From Pristionchus mayeri (taxonomy: Eukaryota > Nematoda > Chromadorea > Rhabditida > Neodiplogasteridae), in NCBI GenBank assembly GCA_036245805.1, contig BTRK01000003.1, forward strand, positions 32,939,215 to 33,003,214: a DNA stretch of 64,000 bases, written 5' to 3'. The notes beneath the pieces are model-generated. The model was given only the letters and a program-made list of their open reading frames with translations. It was not told the DNA's origin and ran no database searches. Position 1 is the first letter of the stretch; the number at the start of each line of letters is the position of its first letter. Position numbers and translations under genes: made by a program. This document shows, one piece after another, positions 1 to 11,620 of the stretch.

Positions 1-700
1 CATGCTGTACTTTTCGACTGTGGCATAATATTTGCCTTACCAAAGCTAGCCATGGAATGCTGGGCCAAAACGTAATCAGTTTAACCCTTCGTTGATGTAC
101 ATTTGACTTCATCCGGTGGCCTCAATACCAATTGGACAAGCTTGAATCAATGTGCGATGGAAAGAATATCCATGCATTCGACAAACATATATAGCAATAT
201 GATAATCGGGCGGCAACAAAAGACAGGGCACCTTAGAATCGAAAATTTGAAAATCGAGCGTTACTTTCTGGACAACCTGATACTTATTAATTACAAACCA
301 CATCAAGAACGCATTGCTACTCCACAAAACAGGTGCTAATAAATCAAATGCGAAACATCAATGTAGTTACCTATGTGCACAAAATATGGGCTGCTACAGC
401 GATCGTTCTTTTCCATTTTGAGATAGCCTACGGACAGAATAGTACTGATTCTGACTCTCTCACACGATATCTCGCAAATAATGAAGAGCAAGAGGTTTCA
501 AGGCGATGAGATCTTGGTAGCTGACAACAAATAAACACCATAGAAGTAGTCTATCGAACACAACTTAGTTAGAATGATGGCATTAAACACACTCTCAATA
601 CGACCATGAATTGAGCCAAATAGTTCATGATCTTTGCCTGCAACCCCCACTCACGTGGTGGGCTGGAGGATAACCGTTACTGACGATAACCGGATTCAAG
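1..700. other. No gene recognised; AT-rich intergenic or decayed repeat
   Basis: I see no splice-supported exon, transposon end or RNA gene here. Open frames of about 80 codons on both strands at 103-339 overlap each other and show no family motif, so I treat them as chance. Confidence 0.4.
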
Positions 701-719
701 CGGCTGGACTAAGTAATCT

Positions 720-1010
720 ACAATATCATCATAATCGTACTATATGGACCATCACTGTCACCATTTCTTTTTTTCGCCCTCGATTTATTTCACACGTGGA
801 AATGCTGATCCAAATGTTAAGAGCCAATTCTACGTTTCATTGTCGCCATACATTCTGGCGACTATTTCAACTTGCAATGCGCCCAGCGCTTCGGGTTTAA
901 AAAAACAAATAAAATAAATGCAAGAGTGTTCAAAAAGGGAAGTTTGATCATTCCTTGTTTTATCACACCGCGCACCACGGTGAGCAGTGCATGTGCACTA
1001 TAGATCAAGG
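720..1010 (-). repeat. Interspersed repeat R1, minus-strand copy
   Basis: This stretch holds, in order, a GATTTATTTCAC block, a CGTTTCATTGTCGC block, a TTGCAATGCG block, an A-rich run and an imperfect hairpin (CACCGCGCACCACGGTG and GCAGTGCATGTGCAC). The same blocks in the same order recur at 11245-11480, and reversed at 4440-4830 with 6660-6810 and at 61980-62260. The copies are diverged, so the family is old. Read on the minus strand, the CGTTTCATTGTCGC block corresponds to the YGxNET module described below. Confidence 0.6.
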
Positions 1011-3094
1011 ATGACCAAACAGATATGGTTTCACTAGGCTTTCACTAGGCAATATGGAACGAAGCTCGCAAAATTACACTAATCTGGCTCTTTCTAACAA
1101 ACAGAATCATGAAAGTGTAGCATCCATCCAATGGGGGCCTTCCACAATAAGTGAAGAAAACGTCAGAATTTAGTATCACTGCTTTAATATCCCTCATCAA
1201 CATTACCCAGTTAAGTCATTTGTGCATCGTTAAAACAATTTATTTAAGACATTCAAATATGCATTGAAGTTGGGTTGGAAATTGTGTCCAGAGACTATGC
1301 AGATTTACAACATTTTCATAGTTAGATGATTCGATTCGTTTGCAGTAGCCAGAACGCGATAAATATTTTTAAAAAACACTTACCTTGCGAAGTCCCGTAT
1401 GCATGCACAATTTATGCATCTTTCGTCCATAACTGTATTTCTCCCCCAATAAAATATAAATAGATTCGATCACCAGATATCACTTATGAATCAACATTTT
1501 CCAAAAAAAAAAGTTCCTTCTCCTAAATAATAAATAAAACACAACTAACCAGAATGTTCACCGTGGTCTCCTCGATTCGATTCCCTCGATGGAGAAGGAG
1601 AAGAATGAGCCTGCGAGCACTCTGAAAAGTGGAGATAAATGCATACATTTCAACACTTCCTAAATTATTTTGAGCAGTCAATCCAGTCTTTGGTCAGAGA
1701 GAATAAAAATAGACAAATAAATTAGTGACCCCCTTAGTTGTCGAAAACTAGAAATATTGAAATTTTGGCCTAGAACTAAGATACAATTGATATACCTGAA
1801 ATCCTTTAGATGAGCCCGTTTGTCTAAGAATCGACCAAGGGCAGGCACGCTAGGGGTAATTTTTCATGGCGGTTTTAATGTGCATAATTAAAAAACTACA
1901 GCCCACAAAAAAAATTTTCAGGAGGGCAATTTTTAGACAAATTATGCGTTTCATTTCCACCGAATATTGCAATGAATACCTACGAATCCAATGTCTCCAT
2001 GAAATTCTGGAATAAATAAAGATAAACACAACACGCATAAAATTCAATTCCACCAAACAAGTACATTCATTGCTCGCCATCAGTTCCCTCTTGCATCTCA
2101 CGTTTTACTGCGGAACGCTCTCTGTGATAGCCTAGAATTCATCGGCACAATTTTGGAGAAGACGATATGTCTGAAAAGATGAATCGCACCTGCGTGATGC
2201 AGTATGCGAACTCCAGATCGAGGACCAGCAAGACAGCATCATTCATGGTGCAAAATTTAATCACTAATTGATTCACAACAAGTATATAAAATAAAAATTG
2301 ATTTTGAGCATTCTTTTCCAAAATCTCCTCTTTGCAAATTCTCAAACCATTGTGGCCAGGTACTACTCAGTTTCACGAACATGGTATGCGACAAAAATTG
2401 CATTCAATAACAATAGTGCCCAGATATCGAACGAAACAATCAAATAATATATATTATTATTAATTTCACAACATTTTATAATTCTTCAAACAAAAATGCT
2501 GATGTGCTGTACTTACCAGTCGTAGAAAAACACAACTCATTTCATTTTTCATTCCTACTCTGAATTCATTCGACAATCTTGACAAAGATTAGTAATTTCA
2601 CTGGTTAACGTGTTTGAAAACGTAAAGAGCTAAATTAAAACGCTTTAAACGGGTCTTCTGTAAGAACGCCTGCCACAAGGAAATATTCATAGTCACAGAT
2701 TTCGATGAAACGGTATATGGTTTCTAAACTTGGTTTATGGTTTCCGGAATTGCCGGCTTCAGGGTCTTTTTTTTTGACAAAAAAACAGTTTTCCTATCTC
2801 AAATATCGATCGGTATATAAAATACACCTAATATTTCACCATTGGATTATTATACGGATAAAATAAGGTGGGGTCTACGTTGATAATTTTTCACGTCTCC
2901 TCTCTCCGAATATCGATTTACTAAGAAGGTTCCGGGACTGCCGCATTTTGGCGAATTTGTGTTTTTGGTCATATCTCAGTTCATTTTTGTGCTACCGAGA
3001 ATTTAAAAAGTGAAATTGAAAGCTCTGGACGAGCCCGATTAATTGTTCTTAGCGGATCACAACGCTAAAATCACTCGTTCTCGAGATACTTGAG
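1011..3094. other. Gene-poor stretch with scattered decayed repeat fragments
   Basis: No gene is supported. A fragment near 1550-1640 (AGAATGTTCACCG followed by an ATTCGATTCCC block) resembles repeat R2 at 5612-5790, 37850-37930 and 62980-63140. The rest is AT-rich with no recognisable element. Confidence 0.35.
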
Positions 3095-3102
3095 GTATTT
3101 AC

Positions 3103-3478
3103 TAGGGTTTCAATTTTCAGGTGGCGCCTAGGCCGCCTGAAACCCATTATCCCCCGCTCACAACGCGATGAATAAAGCCTAATTGACCTGACCGAGAGAG
3201 AATGGATGGAACTGTTTAATAGGCGGCCTAGGCGCATGATCCCATCATTTATCGCAAAAGAGTCGTGTTCCCGGCCAATCAACTCAATGGAAATGACGAA
3301 ATAATTATTTTTCAACGTGTCAATTTGTGCGAATGAGGCAAATAGGTCAGAATGACCTGATCAGGTAACAAAGGACAGTTACCTGATCAGTTAAAGTGAA
3401 TTTGAATGACCTGGTCAGGTAATTCCTCCCGATCATTTTTACCTGAACAGGTCAAATTGCCTGAAAATTGAAACCCTA
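3103..3478. mobile_element. hAT-like MITE, 376 bp, with 8-bp target-site duplication
   Basis: The element starts TAGGGTTTCAATTTTCAGG and ends in the exact inverse, CCTGAAAATTGAAACCCTA. It is flanked on both sides by the same 8 bp, GTATTTAC (3095-3102 and 3479-3486), which has the T and A positions usual for hAT targets. It has no transposase. The interior contains pairs of short inverted motifs: GGCGCCTAGGCCGCC with GGCGGCCTAGGCGC, and several ACCTGATCAGGT-like palindromes. Boundaries are read directly; the hAT assignment follows from the 8-bp duplication and the TAGGG terminus. Confidence 0.85.
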
Positions 3479-3486
3479 GTATTTAC

Positions 3487-4089
3487 CTTTGATGTGAATC
3501 AGCACGATTCCGCCTGGAACAATATTTTTCAACTTCATGTCAAAAAGTAAACCATATACATCATCTACATTCCTGTTGGGTGGGAATCTTTCGTCGTTGT
3601 TATACGCACTTGCTTCTTGCATCCCAGATTACCTCCCAGAATCTCGATGGCCCGAGAGAGAATACCTACAAGAAGAATTGCACTGCTTGTAATCTGTGTA
3701 TGGTAGGCCGGTGAATGCGAATTAATGGTTGTTAAATGGACAAAGTTTGCAATGAGGTGAATTTGGGAATAGTTTAGAATTTTGCGGATATCCTAGCGCG
3801 TTATTTTGAACATCTTATTTCGCATCTTGGAGACTACTCCGCATTGCCAAATATGGAACCTATATGTTTTATAAATATGACGAAACACGAATATCCATGT
3901 TACTGAAGATGAAGATTTGGCGGTCGTGACAGGAAGCAGAAATAGCCGATGAGGTAAAATGTGAAAGCGAAGCGAAATATTGATGCGTGATAGTGCTAAG
4001 TTTTTCCTTTGGTTATGCCAATCAAAATTTAAAAAAATATATATATAACATTACTGGATTACATTCGATTGGTTAATATCTGTTGTCAG
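3487..4089. other. No gene recognised
   Basis: AT-rich sequence with no supported exon. Near 3960 a GTGAAAGCGAAGCGAAATATTG block weakly resembles the start of the VKREIW module at 28454 and 59338. Confidence 0.3.
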
Positions 4090-4246
4090 AAGTGGTTAAT
4101 TTTCGATAATCTTGTAGATCACTGGCCACTGTTGTCTCTCTATCAGAGGGATCAGAATGAGGGCAGGCACTTCGATCTGAACGTCTTCAAGCTGCTTAGA
4201 AAACCAGGTGAGTGGATGTTCCGGGCGTTTCTCATCGAATGGGGGT
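4090..4246 (+). repeat. Coding-like module copy a (VDNLVDH / HFDLNVF / PGEW)
   Basis: After a plausible acceptor (CTGTTGTCAG) the frame reads KWLIFDNLVDHWPLL, then EGRHFDLNVFKLL, then PGEWMFRAF, to a TAA at about 4246. It also has a GTGAGT at 4208 that could be a splice donor, but the reading frame is conserved beyond it in other copies (PGEWTLQAM at 61690, PGELTMQAM at 12730). Copies occur at 11040-11180 (-), 12690-12880 (-), 57270-57345 (+), 59720-61728 (+, split) and 62289-62480 (+). I do not recognise the protein. It may be a multi-copy host gene or part of an unclassified transposon. Confidence 0.5.
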
Positions 4247-4451
4247 AATGTAGTGTTCATTTGCCTTGATTGTCAACAAATAATTACAATTTTAAATAAT
4301 TTGAAAAGGCGTAATCGTCGTATCAATCGTGTAAACATGTGCCTGGCTCAATCAACTATCGCTAGTACGATGCGCAGATTGAACGTGATCTGGCAGGAAT
4401 ATATGTTATACTATTCTTGAGTATGTTTGTTCAACAGTCATTGGCCACATC

Positions 4452-4698
4452 ATTCATTTCCCTCGTGTATCTCGTACACGTGTGCAGTGAGATACAAGAG
4501 GTGTGCAGTGCATGTGCACGAGATCGAGATCATGGACGACCGAATTAATTGAAAGTAATTTCACGAGCTTCGTGCCACATGTGTCTTAGGCCCAGTGAAA
4601 CCATAATTTTCTTGGTCGTCCATGATCTCGTACATATGCACGGAACACCTCTTGCATCTCACTCCACACGTGTACGAGATACACGAGGGAAAATGAAT
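4452..4698. repeat. Foldback with CCCTCGTGTATCTCGTACAC arms (R1 hairpin)
   Basis: Left arm 4452-4545 and right arm 4612-4698 are inverted copies. Both contain CCTCGTGTATCTCGTACACG, an AAGAGGTGT block and GATCATGGACGACC. Shorter hairpins of the same family occur at 950-1010, 11430-11475, 13180-13215 and 62008-62056, always beside other R1 sequence. Confidence 0.75.
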
Positions 4699-4699
4699 G

Positions 4700-4830
4700 A
4701 TTAATATTCCTTTTTGGGGTATGATCATGCATTAATGTTATTCTATTTTTAGAACCCTGAGCGTTGGGCAAATTGCAAATGGAGGTAGACTTTAAAATAT
4801 TAGGTTGATGCAAAAGTTTTTGCCGATTTT
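4700..4830 (+). repeat. R1 body fragment
   Basis: The order TTCCTTTTTGGGG, CATTAATGTTATTCTATTTTT, then TTGCAAATGGAGGTAG is the same as at 62075-62160. There the frame continues into the YGxNET module, which is missing here. Confidence 0.55.
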
Positions 4831-5611
4831 GACTTTTTACATTTGGGCATGCCCTGCATTTTGCCTTGGACTTATTTTCACCTAGTTCTCCATTGTCAAC
4901 GGGTGCTTGGATATTCTCATCAGTACCATTCAGTAGTGGCCTAAACAATCAGCATTGAGATACAATGTTGAATCAAAGTCGTTGGGTTGGTCGACTCGAC
5001 CTGATCTTTTGATCATCATTACTCTGCGAATGGAAATGATAGAACAAAACCGAAATAGCGTATGAAAGTACAACTTACATAGATGCAAATAGTATATTCA
5101 AATTAGGTATTCGACAATAAGCCATTTAGATATGTATGCCAAATTAACAGTGATTTTGCAATGCCCACGGTCAAAAATGTACTGGACAACAATTTTTTCT
5201 TCACGATATCGCTTGATATATTAAATGATCAAAATATTAAAGTTCTTCACCCAATGAGCGCACATTACTAGTCTGGTTACAATTCGATTCTATCAACAGA
5301 ATATGTATGGTTCCGAACATTGAAGCCAAAAAATGATAGCGAAATTCCTACTTTTGGCAGCTTCTCTTTTCCAAGGCATTTAGAAACACCGGTATTTTGT
5401 TGCTAATTGAACAAACAGCCCTTGCCCTATTACTCAGAGAATTGGTGAAGTTGGGGGATGCATGTGTTTTAGAGAAATTTGCTCGAATAGCGCTCTCATA
5501 AAATCGGATTTTACGCATATCGGATCAAAAATTGTGTACATTTATTTTTTTTGGGTAGCAGAAGAGAGTAACTTTGGTCGATTTTTTATGCTCCCATTCT
5601 CCTGGATTGCT
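4831..5611. other. No gene recognised
   Basis: I see no exon, element terminus or RNA gene. The 120-codon minus-strand frame at 4586-4948 overlaps the R1 foldback and shows no domain. Confidence 0.35.
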
Positions 5612-5790
5612 CATAGAGAATGAGAGAGTGCACCAATTCGGGAGAGTCAGACATAAATTATCAATTCCGAGTTCTCATCGATTCAGCCGTCTCCTTCTTC
5701 TATTACAGCATCAGCTGAATTGAAGCGAGCTCGGAGAACGTTCTGGTTATTTCTGGCTTTCTGGTTATCCCTGTAGCGAGAGATCCGAAA
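5612..5790 (+). repeat. Interspersed repeat R2
   Basis: This block (GAGAATGAGAGAGTGCACC, then GATTCAGCCGTCTCCTTCT, then GAGAACGTTCTGGTT) matches 62980-63140 closely over its whole length. Weaker or inverted relatives lie at 1550-1610, 13290-13370, 18320-18390, 37840-37930 (and its mirror) and 51720-51790. Confidence 0.7.
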
Positions 5791-6078
5791 ATAAGGAATT
5801 CATACCTCGAGCAAACTGTACTTTCATTGTGCTCTATGTTCACCACATCCACCAAAGCACGAAGTGGTATTCACAGGGGAGAATTATTGCGAGGAATGAA
5901 TGTAATTGCTTTTTTGGAAATGCGCAAAGATTTAAGAAATGATTGTTTAACATACTTCATGCGGTCTCAGAGATTGTGAATGGAAGAAGCCAGTTAAATA
6001 TACGGTGACAATGGAACGCAATGAAACGCATATATTGCGTGTTATAATATTAACCACACTTCCATTTGTGAAGCGAAT

Positions 6079-6315
6079 ATGACGCGCTATTTTTTTATTT
6101 TGCTAACCGGATCGAAATATTTAATGCAAATGACATTTTTCGTAGTAATATTCCCTGCCACTGAAGCGAGAAATGAACTTGAGAATATAGAAACCTCAAG
6201 CAAGCGCGACGGCAACCTATTCTTTGCTCATTTGAAAATCAGATCGCAGTCCAACATGAGTCAGAAAGGTAGATATTTGGCGCACTATATGAATGTGTGT
6301 TGCAAAAGTCATTGA
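6079..6315 (+). repeat. Coding-like module (VVIFPATEARNELENIET)
   Basis: A 78-codon frame contains LMQMTFFVVIFPATEARN. The frame at 7428-7757 carries LQVKVFAVIYPGSEARNLLG at the equivalent place, so the two are related. Both also resemble the YGxNET module (LQMEVVVIIYGDNET at 62140; LEVKEAVSMYTDCET at 27897). The protein is not recognised. Conservation of frame between diverged copies is the only sign of coding. Confidence 0.4.
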
Positions 6316-6553
6316 TGTGCTCTTGATGATGAGATTTGCAATATGTCTAGCTTTGCCCAACCAAAAGTTCAATAAGAAGTTTCATATCTTGTTTAGACTT
6401 TTCTCCTTCTCGGAGCTCTGAGTCGACGGAATCGAGGTCGACAGGTTGACGAGAACATCCATGTTAGGTCTGATTTCATGATTTGTTCTAACGGGATTTG
6501 TGTTTATTTCATTCCTGTGTTGTCAGGAAAGTCTTTAAACATTCGAACTGCCT

Positions 6554-6570
6554 GTCCCCCCCCCCCCCCA
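6554..6570. repeat. Poly-C run
   Basis: A run of about 16 C residues interrupted by no other base. It is a simple low-complexity tract. Confidence 0.9.
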
Positions 6571-6689
6571 CATGCACCCATCAGTACAAATTGAGATGCC
6601 CCAGAGTGGGAAATTGATTTCGAGGGTTAAATTAATTCCCTTTTTAGAAAACCACATTCACTTCTTTTATGTTTTTTAAAGGTGTCTCA

Positions 6690-6815
6690 CAAAGATTGCG
6701 AATGGAAATAGTCTTTGCAGTATACGGTGGCAATGAATCGTAGAATTGACATGTGATAGTAATAACCGCATTTCTACTTGGAAAATAAATCGGGCGTGCA
6801 AACTTAGAACTTAGA
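6690..6815 (+). repeat. Degenerate YGxNET module copy
   Basis: The sequence reads LRMEIVFAVYGGNES, then stops, followed by a CATTTCTACTTGGAAAATAA block matching 27965-27995 and 62210-62235. In-frame stops show that this copy is dead. Confidence 0.5.
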
Positions 6816-7427
6816 ATAGTTTCCTCTGGCTGCAAACTTTTCCTCTGGCTTAGATAGTTTCCTCTGGCTCTGATGAGAAATATAATTTAAAATGTGTTTG
6901 TTTTGTAATATCAGATTATTTTATCTGCATGTGGAATTTCGTTGATTGTAGGATAATTGAATAACAGAGGATTTCTGAGAGAATCGAGTTACACCCTACA
7001 GGGTCCGTACAACGAAAAAATAAAAATTTGTCCTTAGGGGTACTTTTTCACGTAGATCACGAAAATCGACCTTAGGAAGCCGTGTCGTTGACTTCTGATT
7101 CCCTGAAGCGCAACTTAACGGTGAGGTCGGTTTTTGCAAATCGTGAACGGCTGGTCCAAACCCCATACATATATAGTTAATCTGAAATATGTGCATTTAC
7201 AAAAAAAAACTAGTGTTTTTGTGACAAAAGCTGCGGCTCACGGAGTGTGCTCCCCGACATTGTTTGTTATAATACACACAGCCATAAGCGCATTAACGAA
7301 ACAAGTAAGGCCGTTTTTATTTACCTCTTACCAAAACACAAAATTTCCCAGTGAACGTACGCTCCATTGATTCACTATTCTCAACCATCTAATCAATATT
7401 TCTGATGGAAAATAATCAAGTCAGGTA

Positions 7428-7757
7428 TTGATGTGGCTCCATCATCCCATATATACAGTGAGTAGAAAAATATTTTATGAGATATTTTTCGAAACTGTAC
7501 TTTTACATTTCGTTGTGTCGAAATGTCTTATCACAGGTAAGAAGTGCTCTTTGCAAGTGAAAGTCTTCGCAGTGATATACCCTGGCAGTGAAGCGAGAAA
7601 TTTACTTGGGAACGTGGAAACTCTATTTCTTCTTGAAAAATGCTTACTTTTGAAAAATTATTTGCAGATGCGCTTTTCTCAAGCTACCGCGACGTGTAGT
7701 TCTCCTTTCGTCATCTGGAAAATGGGATCGTATACCTGTCAATGTGAACGCAAATGA
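7428..7757 (+). repeat. Coding-like module copy (AVIYPGSEARN)
   Basis: A 109-codon frame includes LQVKVFAVIYPGSEARNLLG. Upstream, GGTATTGATGTGGCTCCATC at 7422 recurs as GGTATTGCTGTGGCTCCATC at 8670, so parts of 7.4-7.5 kb and 8.6-8.7 kb are duplicated. Function is unknown. Confidence 0.4.
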
Positions 7758-7759
7758 GG

Positions 7760-9400
7760 TGAGTCATTTTGTAAACATCGGAAGCTTTAGTGGAATATTT
7801 CTTGAAAAATTGTTGAGGCGGGGAGGAGAGTGGAGGATTGCCGGATGTGGAACTTGGATTCTTTAGATTTATTCTGGAACGCAAATTCTCTATAGCGAGG
7901 TTTCGTGAGCCCTTGGTTCATAGATATGCAAGAGTTTTTTTTCGTATTTGCCCGGCCGCCTTCTTTTCGAAGCACCGTATCGATGGAGAACATTAGAAAG
8001 GGTCCATGTATATTTTTGCTGTCTCTGTAATTATTTTAACTTTCTGGTACTGTGATCTCTCTTCTAATCAAAAATAACATCGAAATCGAAGACTTGGTAG
8101 AGCAGTGAAACGCGAAAGTGATGGATTTAAAACGCCTTGTCTGCAATGTCGTGGTTACCATATATCATACATGAGCTATTTTATGATGCCGGTACACACA
8201 GCTAGTATGAATACTTGTTCATGTTTGGGAATTTGACACTCCTACTTTCTCGTTATTGTTGCCACGTCCGTTAGTGACGGCATAACCAAAACGTCAGGCC
8301 GGATGGAAAACTGAACCGGGTTTCAGCGACCAGGGGACGGACGGGGCGTTTGCCCTGGCACAATGCTTTGCCGGGAGTGATGATTGAGCAAAGCTGTTTT
8401 GCTATCATTATCTTAGTGTATATCCCATTAGCTCACTAAAACACTGTCTGTCACAATAGACCTACTTGAGAAATGCACCGATTCGGAAGTTTGTTTCGAA
8501 GAACCCAACCATCGGCTGTCTAGATCGCTGAGATTTATCTTTAACGCATGTTGTGATCTCAAGTACACTAATTTTTAAAGTACATTTTTTGATGATTTAA
8601 TATATTCATTTTGACGAGTCTGGCCACAATAGAATCAATATTTCACAGATGGACAAGAAGCAAATCTGGTATTGCTGTGGCTCCATCATTCTATAGCGTA
8701 GTGTGCAACGTCTACTCACCTGGTGGATTGGATGAGGCACCTGCCAATGAATGGTTTAAAGACATGCAGATCCACGAGGCAGTTCGAGACATCCATCGGC
8801 ACAGGTCGGACGAATGCAGACGGACAGTGATCTGCAAAAATATCAACAGTGTATGTTGCGTTCCGTCTGAATCTGATGAGTCGAAAATATTCTCAAGGCA
8901 CAGGTGTTACTAAACCAGCTCTAATTTATCACCTTTACTTCTTTGTTTTGTCAAAAACATTTCTATCAGTGCCACAGGCGCTGATAGGGATGGATAAACG
9001 ATTGCGCTATTGCGGGTCCCGCATATGGAGGGAGAACGTCGCGGGGCCCGCAAAGGCGTTGTGGACCCGCAACCCGATACAGTTTGCAAAACGTCGTCCC
9101 CCTCTCCCCCGCCTCCTTCGCTCTTTCTAACCCGGCGAGGTGCAAGAGAAGACGGGAGGGCTGGCGAGAGAGAGAGCCTCAACCTCACAAGGTATAGATC
9201 ACGTACCGCAATGCCCGAATAGCCAACACTACTGCTCAAACCGTAATATCTATATTTTTACGATTACAAATTGTTCCGTACTGCGTGAATGTTCGTTTCA
9301 ATTACACTACACATTACAACGACTATCGCCGTTTCCGATTATCTCGGATTGTCATGGAAAAAATACAAATAATATCGTTGGACTACCGTTGTCACAGAAC
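7760..9400. other. Gene-poor stretch; GC-richer island near 9005-9180
   Basis: Frames of about 90-125 codons around 8611-9514 overlap on both strands and show no motif. The 9005-9180 part is richer in GC and purine/pyrimidine runs, which leaves frames open by composition. I cannot support a gene. Confidence 0.35.
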
Positions 9401-9407
9401 AAACATC

Positions 9408-9510
9408 ATATGAGGCGAATCGCGAGAGAATCGACCATTTGGAGGGGGTCAGCGGCGGTAGGATTCAAGTTTGCTCGATTCCAGGTCGATTCTCTCGCGA
9501 TTCCTCTCAT
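9408..9510. mobile_element. Short deletion derivative of MITE family C
   Basis: It begins TCATATGAGGCGAATCGCG and ends with the inverse GCGATTCCTCTCAT, with GGCGGTAGGATTCAAGTTTG inside. It shares terminal sequence with the longer copy that starts beside it. Confidence 0.6.
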
Positions 9511-9537
9511 ATGAGGCGAATCGCGAGAGAATCGACC
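9484..9537. repeat. 54-bp near-perfect palindrome
   Basis: GGTCGATTCTCTCGCGATT is followed by CCTCTCATATGAGGCG and then the inverse AATCGCGAGAGAATCGACC. It is formed where the right end of one MITE-C copy meets the left end of the next. Confidence 0.9.
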
Positions 9538-10399
9538 ACTCCGCGGCGGTAGGAATCAGATTTGTCCTTCCAAGCTCTGTAGCGCGCTTCAACGAAAAGA
9601 TAGAGACTCACTTTCAAAAGATTAAATGTTTAGCTCATCTTGCTCTACATTTCTAGCCATAGGTCGGATCTTCAGGTCTATTTTGAATTGGTATATTCTT
9701 TTGCACCTTTCATCGGATTAATCATTGGAAATATCGCACTTACTGGAGCCCATTTTCTTTAAGCTACTTCTAGGGATGTATTAGCATTATTTGAAACCTA
9801 GTTAGTGTGTTTGGGCCCCTTCCGCGAGTTAATGGGGTTCAAAATGTCGATTTTCAAATTTTCGTTCCGATGTTCATTGTTGACCAATGAAAGTGTTTTA
9901 CCATGGGGGAAACAACTTATAATGTTGTTTTGAAAGCTTTTGAATGATTTTGAGCCCAAATGAGGGCAATTGAAAGTGCGAAAGTACTCGTGCCCGGAAC
10001 TTATTTTCTGTTCGTTGTACGAAAGTGAGCCCATTTTTTTTGTTCATAATCCGATTCTCCTAATTTTTGGAAAAATATAATCCGATTCTCCTAATTTCAT
10101 AATAATTCATAATCCGATTCTCCTAATTTTTGGAAAAAAAGAACTGCGCTCTATCTTTATTTTGAACGGATTTATGATCATTTAAGTGAGCGCGATTTGA
10201 TAGTCGAAAAGTGAGAGTACCAACTTTTGCCTTCTGATTCTCGAAGATGACGACCGATATCGGGATTATGACGACGCAGTTTGAAAGAGCATCATTCAAA
10301 GTACTTGTAAACAAAACTCTAGCGAGATAGGACAAATCTGATTCCTACCGCCGCTTACCCCCCTGGAATGGTCGATTCTCACGCGATTCGCCTCATATA
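9511..10399. mobile_element. MITE family C, about 0.89 kb copy
   Basis: The left end (ATATGAGGCGAATCGCG, GGCGGTAGGAATCAGATTTG) and right end (CAAATCTGATTCCTACCGCC, CGCGATTCGCCTCATAT) are inverted repeats of about 55 bp. The interior is non-coding. A second long copy lies at 15182-16142 with the same internal blocks (CTCTGTAGC..GCTTCAACGAAA, TTTAGCTCATC). At 10045-10130 the motif AATCCGATTCTCCTAATTT occurs three times. Confidence 0.75.
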
Positions 10400-10689
10400 T
10401 TCATTAATGAAATGAACAGACATCATATATTCGATACACGAAAAGAAGAAGACTCTCGTACACTTTCCGATCTCAAACAATTCTCTCTCGCTTTTTTCTG
10501 ATATGCTAGAGAATGTGAATATTGATGAGAGCAATAAAATTTCCGATAGGTTGCACCAGAAATATTCAAAAAAAATTTAGAAAGTTTGATACATTCCCTC
10601 TGATACACGCACACACATGGTGTATTTATGTATAATATTTTCGAAGGGACAAACGATTTTATGTGCTTCAGCAATGACGTTTGCAACAC

Positions 10690-10990
10690 ATATTCACCAA
10701 GTGCGCAAATTCTCGACCTTTCCAACGCGCATTGATGCGCATTGATAGTCTCGAGCGTGTCAGCTTCAGCATGATCCGCATATTGTTGTGACAACAGCCG
10801 AGACTCAACTGGTAACTTTTTCGACATTTTTTACAGTATAGGAGAAGCCAGTACCTACCATCGAAAAAAATCAATGCAGTTGTTGTTACGCCTCTCGCCA
10901 CAACCCCCAAATCGCCTAATCGACGGAAGCTCAAATATTTCGATTTTTACGATATACGATCAATAATTTTAATTGTACACGAAGACGCAC
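10690..10990 (-). repeat. Interspersed repeat R5, minus-strand copy
   Basis: Read in reverse it matches 62555-62830: a CGATATATCGTAAAA block, TTGAGCTTCTGTCGATTAG, GTTGTGGCGA, and GCTGTTGTCACAACAAT. The copies sit in the same order relative to neighbouring modules, in opposite orientation. Confidence 0.65.
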
Positions 10991-11039
10991 ATTAACTCTA
11001 AGTAGCTCACCTTAGACGACCGATTGCTGTGTCACCATC

Positions 11040-11180
11040 ATCCTGGAGATGAACATAGCCTGAAATTCCCGCTCACTTTGTAGACTGAAGGAGGTTCTTG
11101 ACGAAGTCACGAAGAAGAGATGCAGAGCGAATTGACCATTGGAACCTCCCCTTGGCTCGAAGCTGTTTAAGTGGCTGAGG
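11040..11180 (-). repeat. Coding-like module copy (GSNGQFALHLFF)
   Basis: The minus strand reads HLSHLNSFEPRGGSNGQFA, continuing LHLFFVTSSRTSF, then SEREFQAMF. It matches the plus-strand copy at 62289-62480 (GSNGYYALHLFIV, GERGLQDM). Amino-acid agreement with many silent differences suggests past coding. The protein is not recognised. Confidence 0.5.
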
Positions 11181-11244
11181 TGAGTAAAATATTATCGACA
11201 GTGACAAAATAAGTATAGCATGCTGGTGTAATTGTCACCTTTTG

Positions 11245-11480
11245 TTTTAACCGCCGATTTATTTCACAAACATTTTTTTCCAAATATCACGCGCCAATTC
11301 TTCGTTTCATTGTCGCTACATACTTTGCCGAATACCGACATTTGCAATGCGAACCAGACGTCCGCAGTAGAATAACATCAATGCAAGAGTATTCCCAAAA
11401 AATGATATAAGCTAATTCCTTGTCGCTAGTGTATATCACATCTCACTGCGGGTGCAGTAAGATACACTAGGTAATGTGCA
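11245..11480 (-). repeat. R1 repeat, minus-strand copy
   Basis: It holds the GATTTATTTCAC, CGTTTCATTGTCGC and TTTGCAATGCG blocks, then AATGCAAGAGTATTCCCAAA and an imperfect hairpin at 11430-11475, as at 720-1010. Confidence 0.6.
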
Positions 11481-11620
11481 GTACATGTGTGCAAGAATGT
11501 ATGTACTCAGAATGGCATGAACATCGCGTAATGAGACGAATCGAGACGAAATTTTGCATCGAGACGAAATTTGGGTTTAAACCAAACAAATACAATAAAA
11601 GAATGTAATCCAATCTTGCA

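Noticed and set aside
7134..7370. Short frames around 7.0-7.4 kb as a possible gene
   Set aside because: Part of this sequence (ACGTAGA..CGAAAATC, AAGCCGT) recurs at 29460-29600 as non-coding repeat, and the frames are not conserved between the two.
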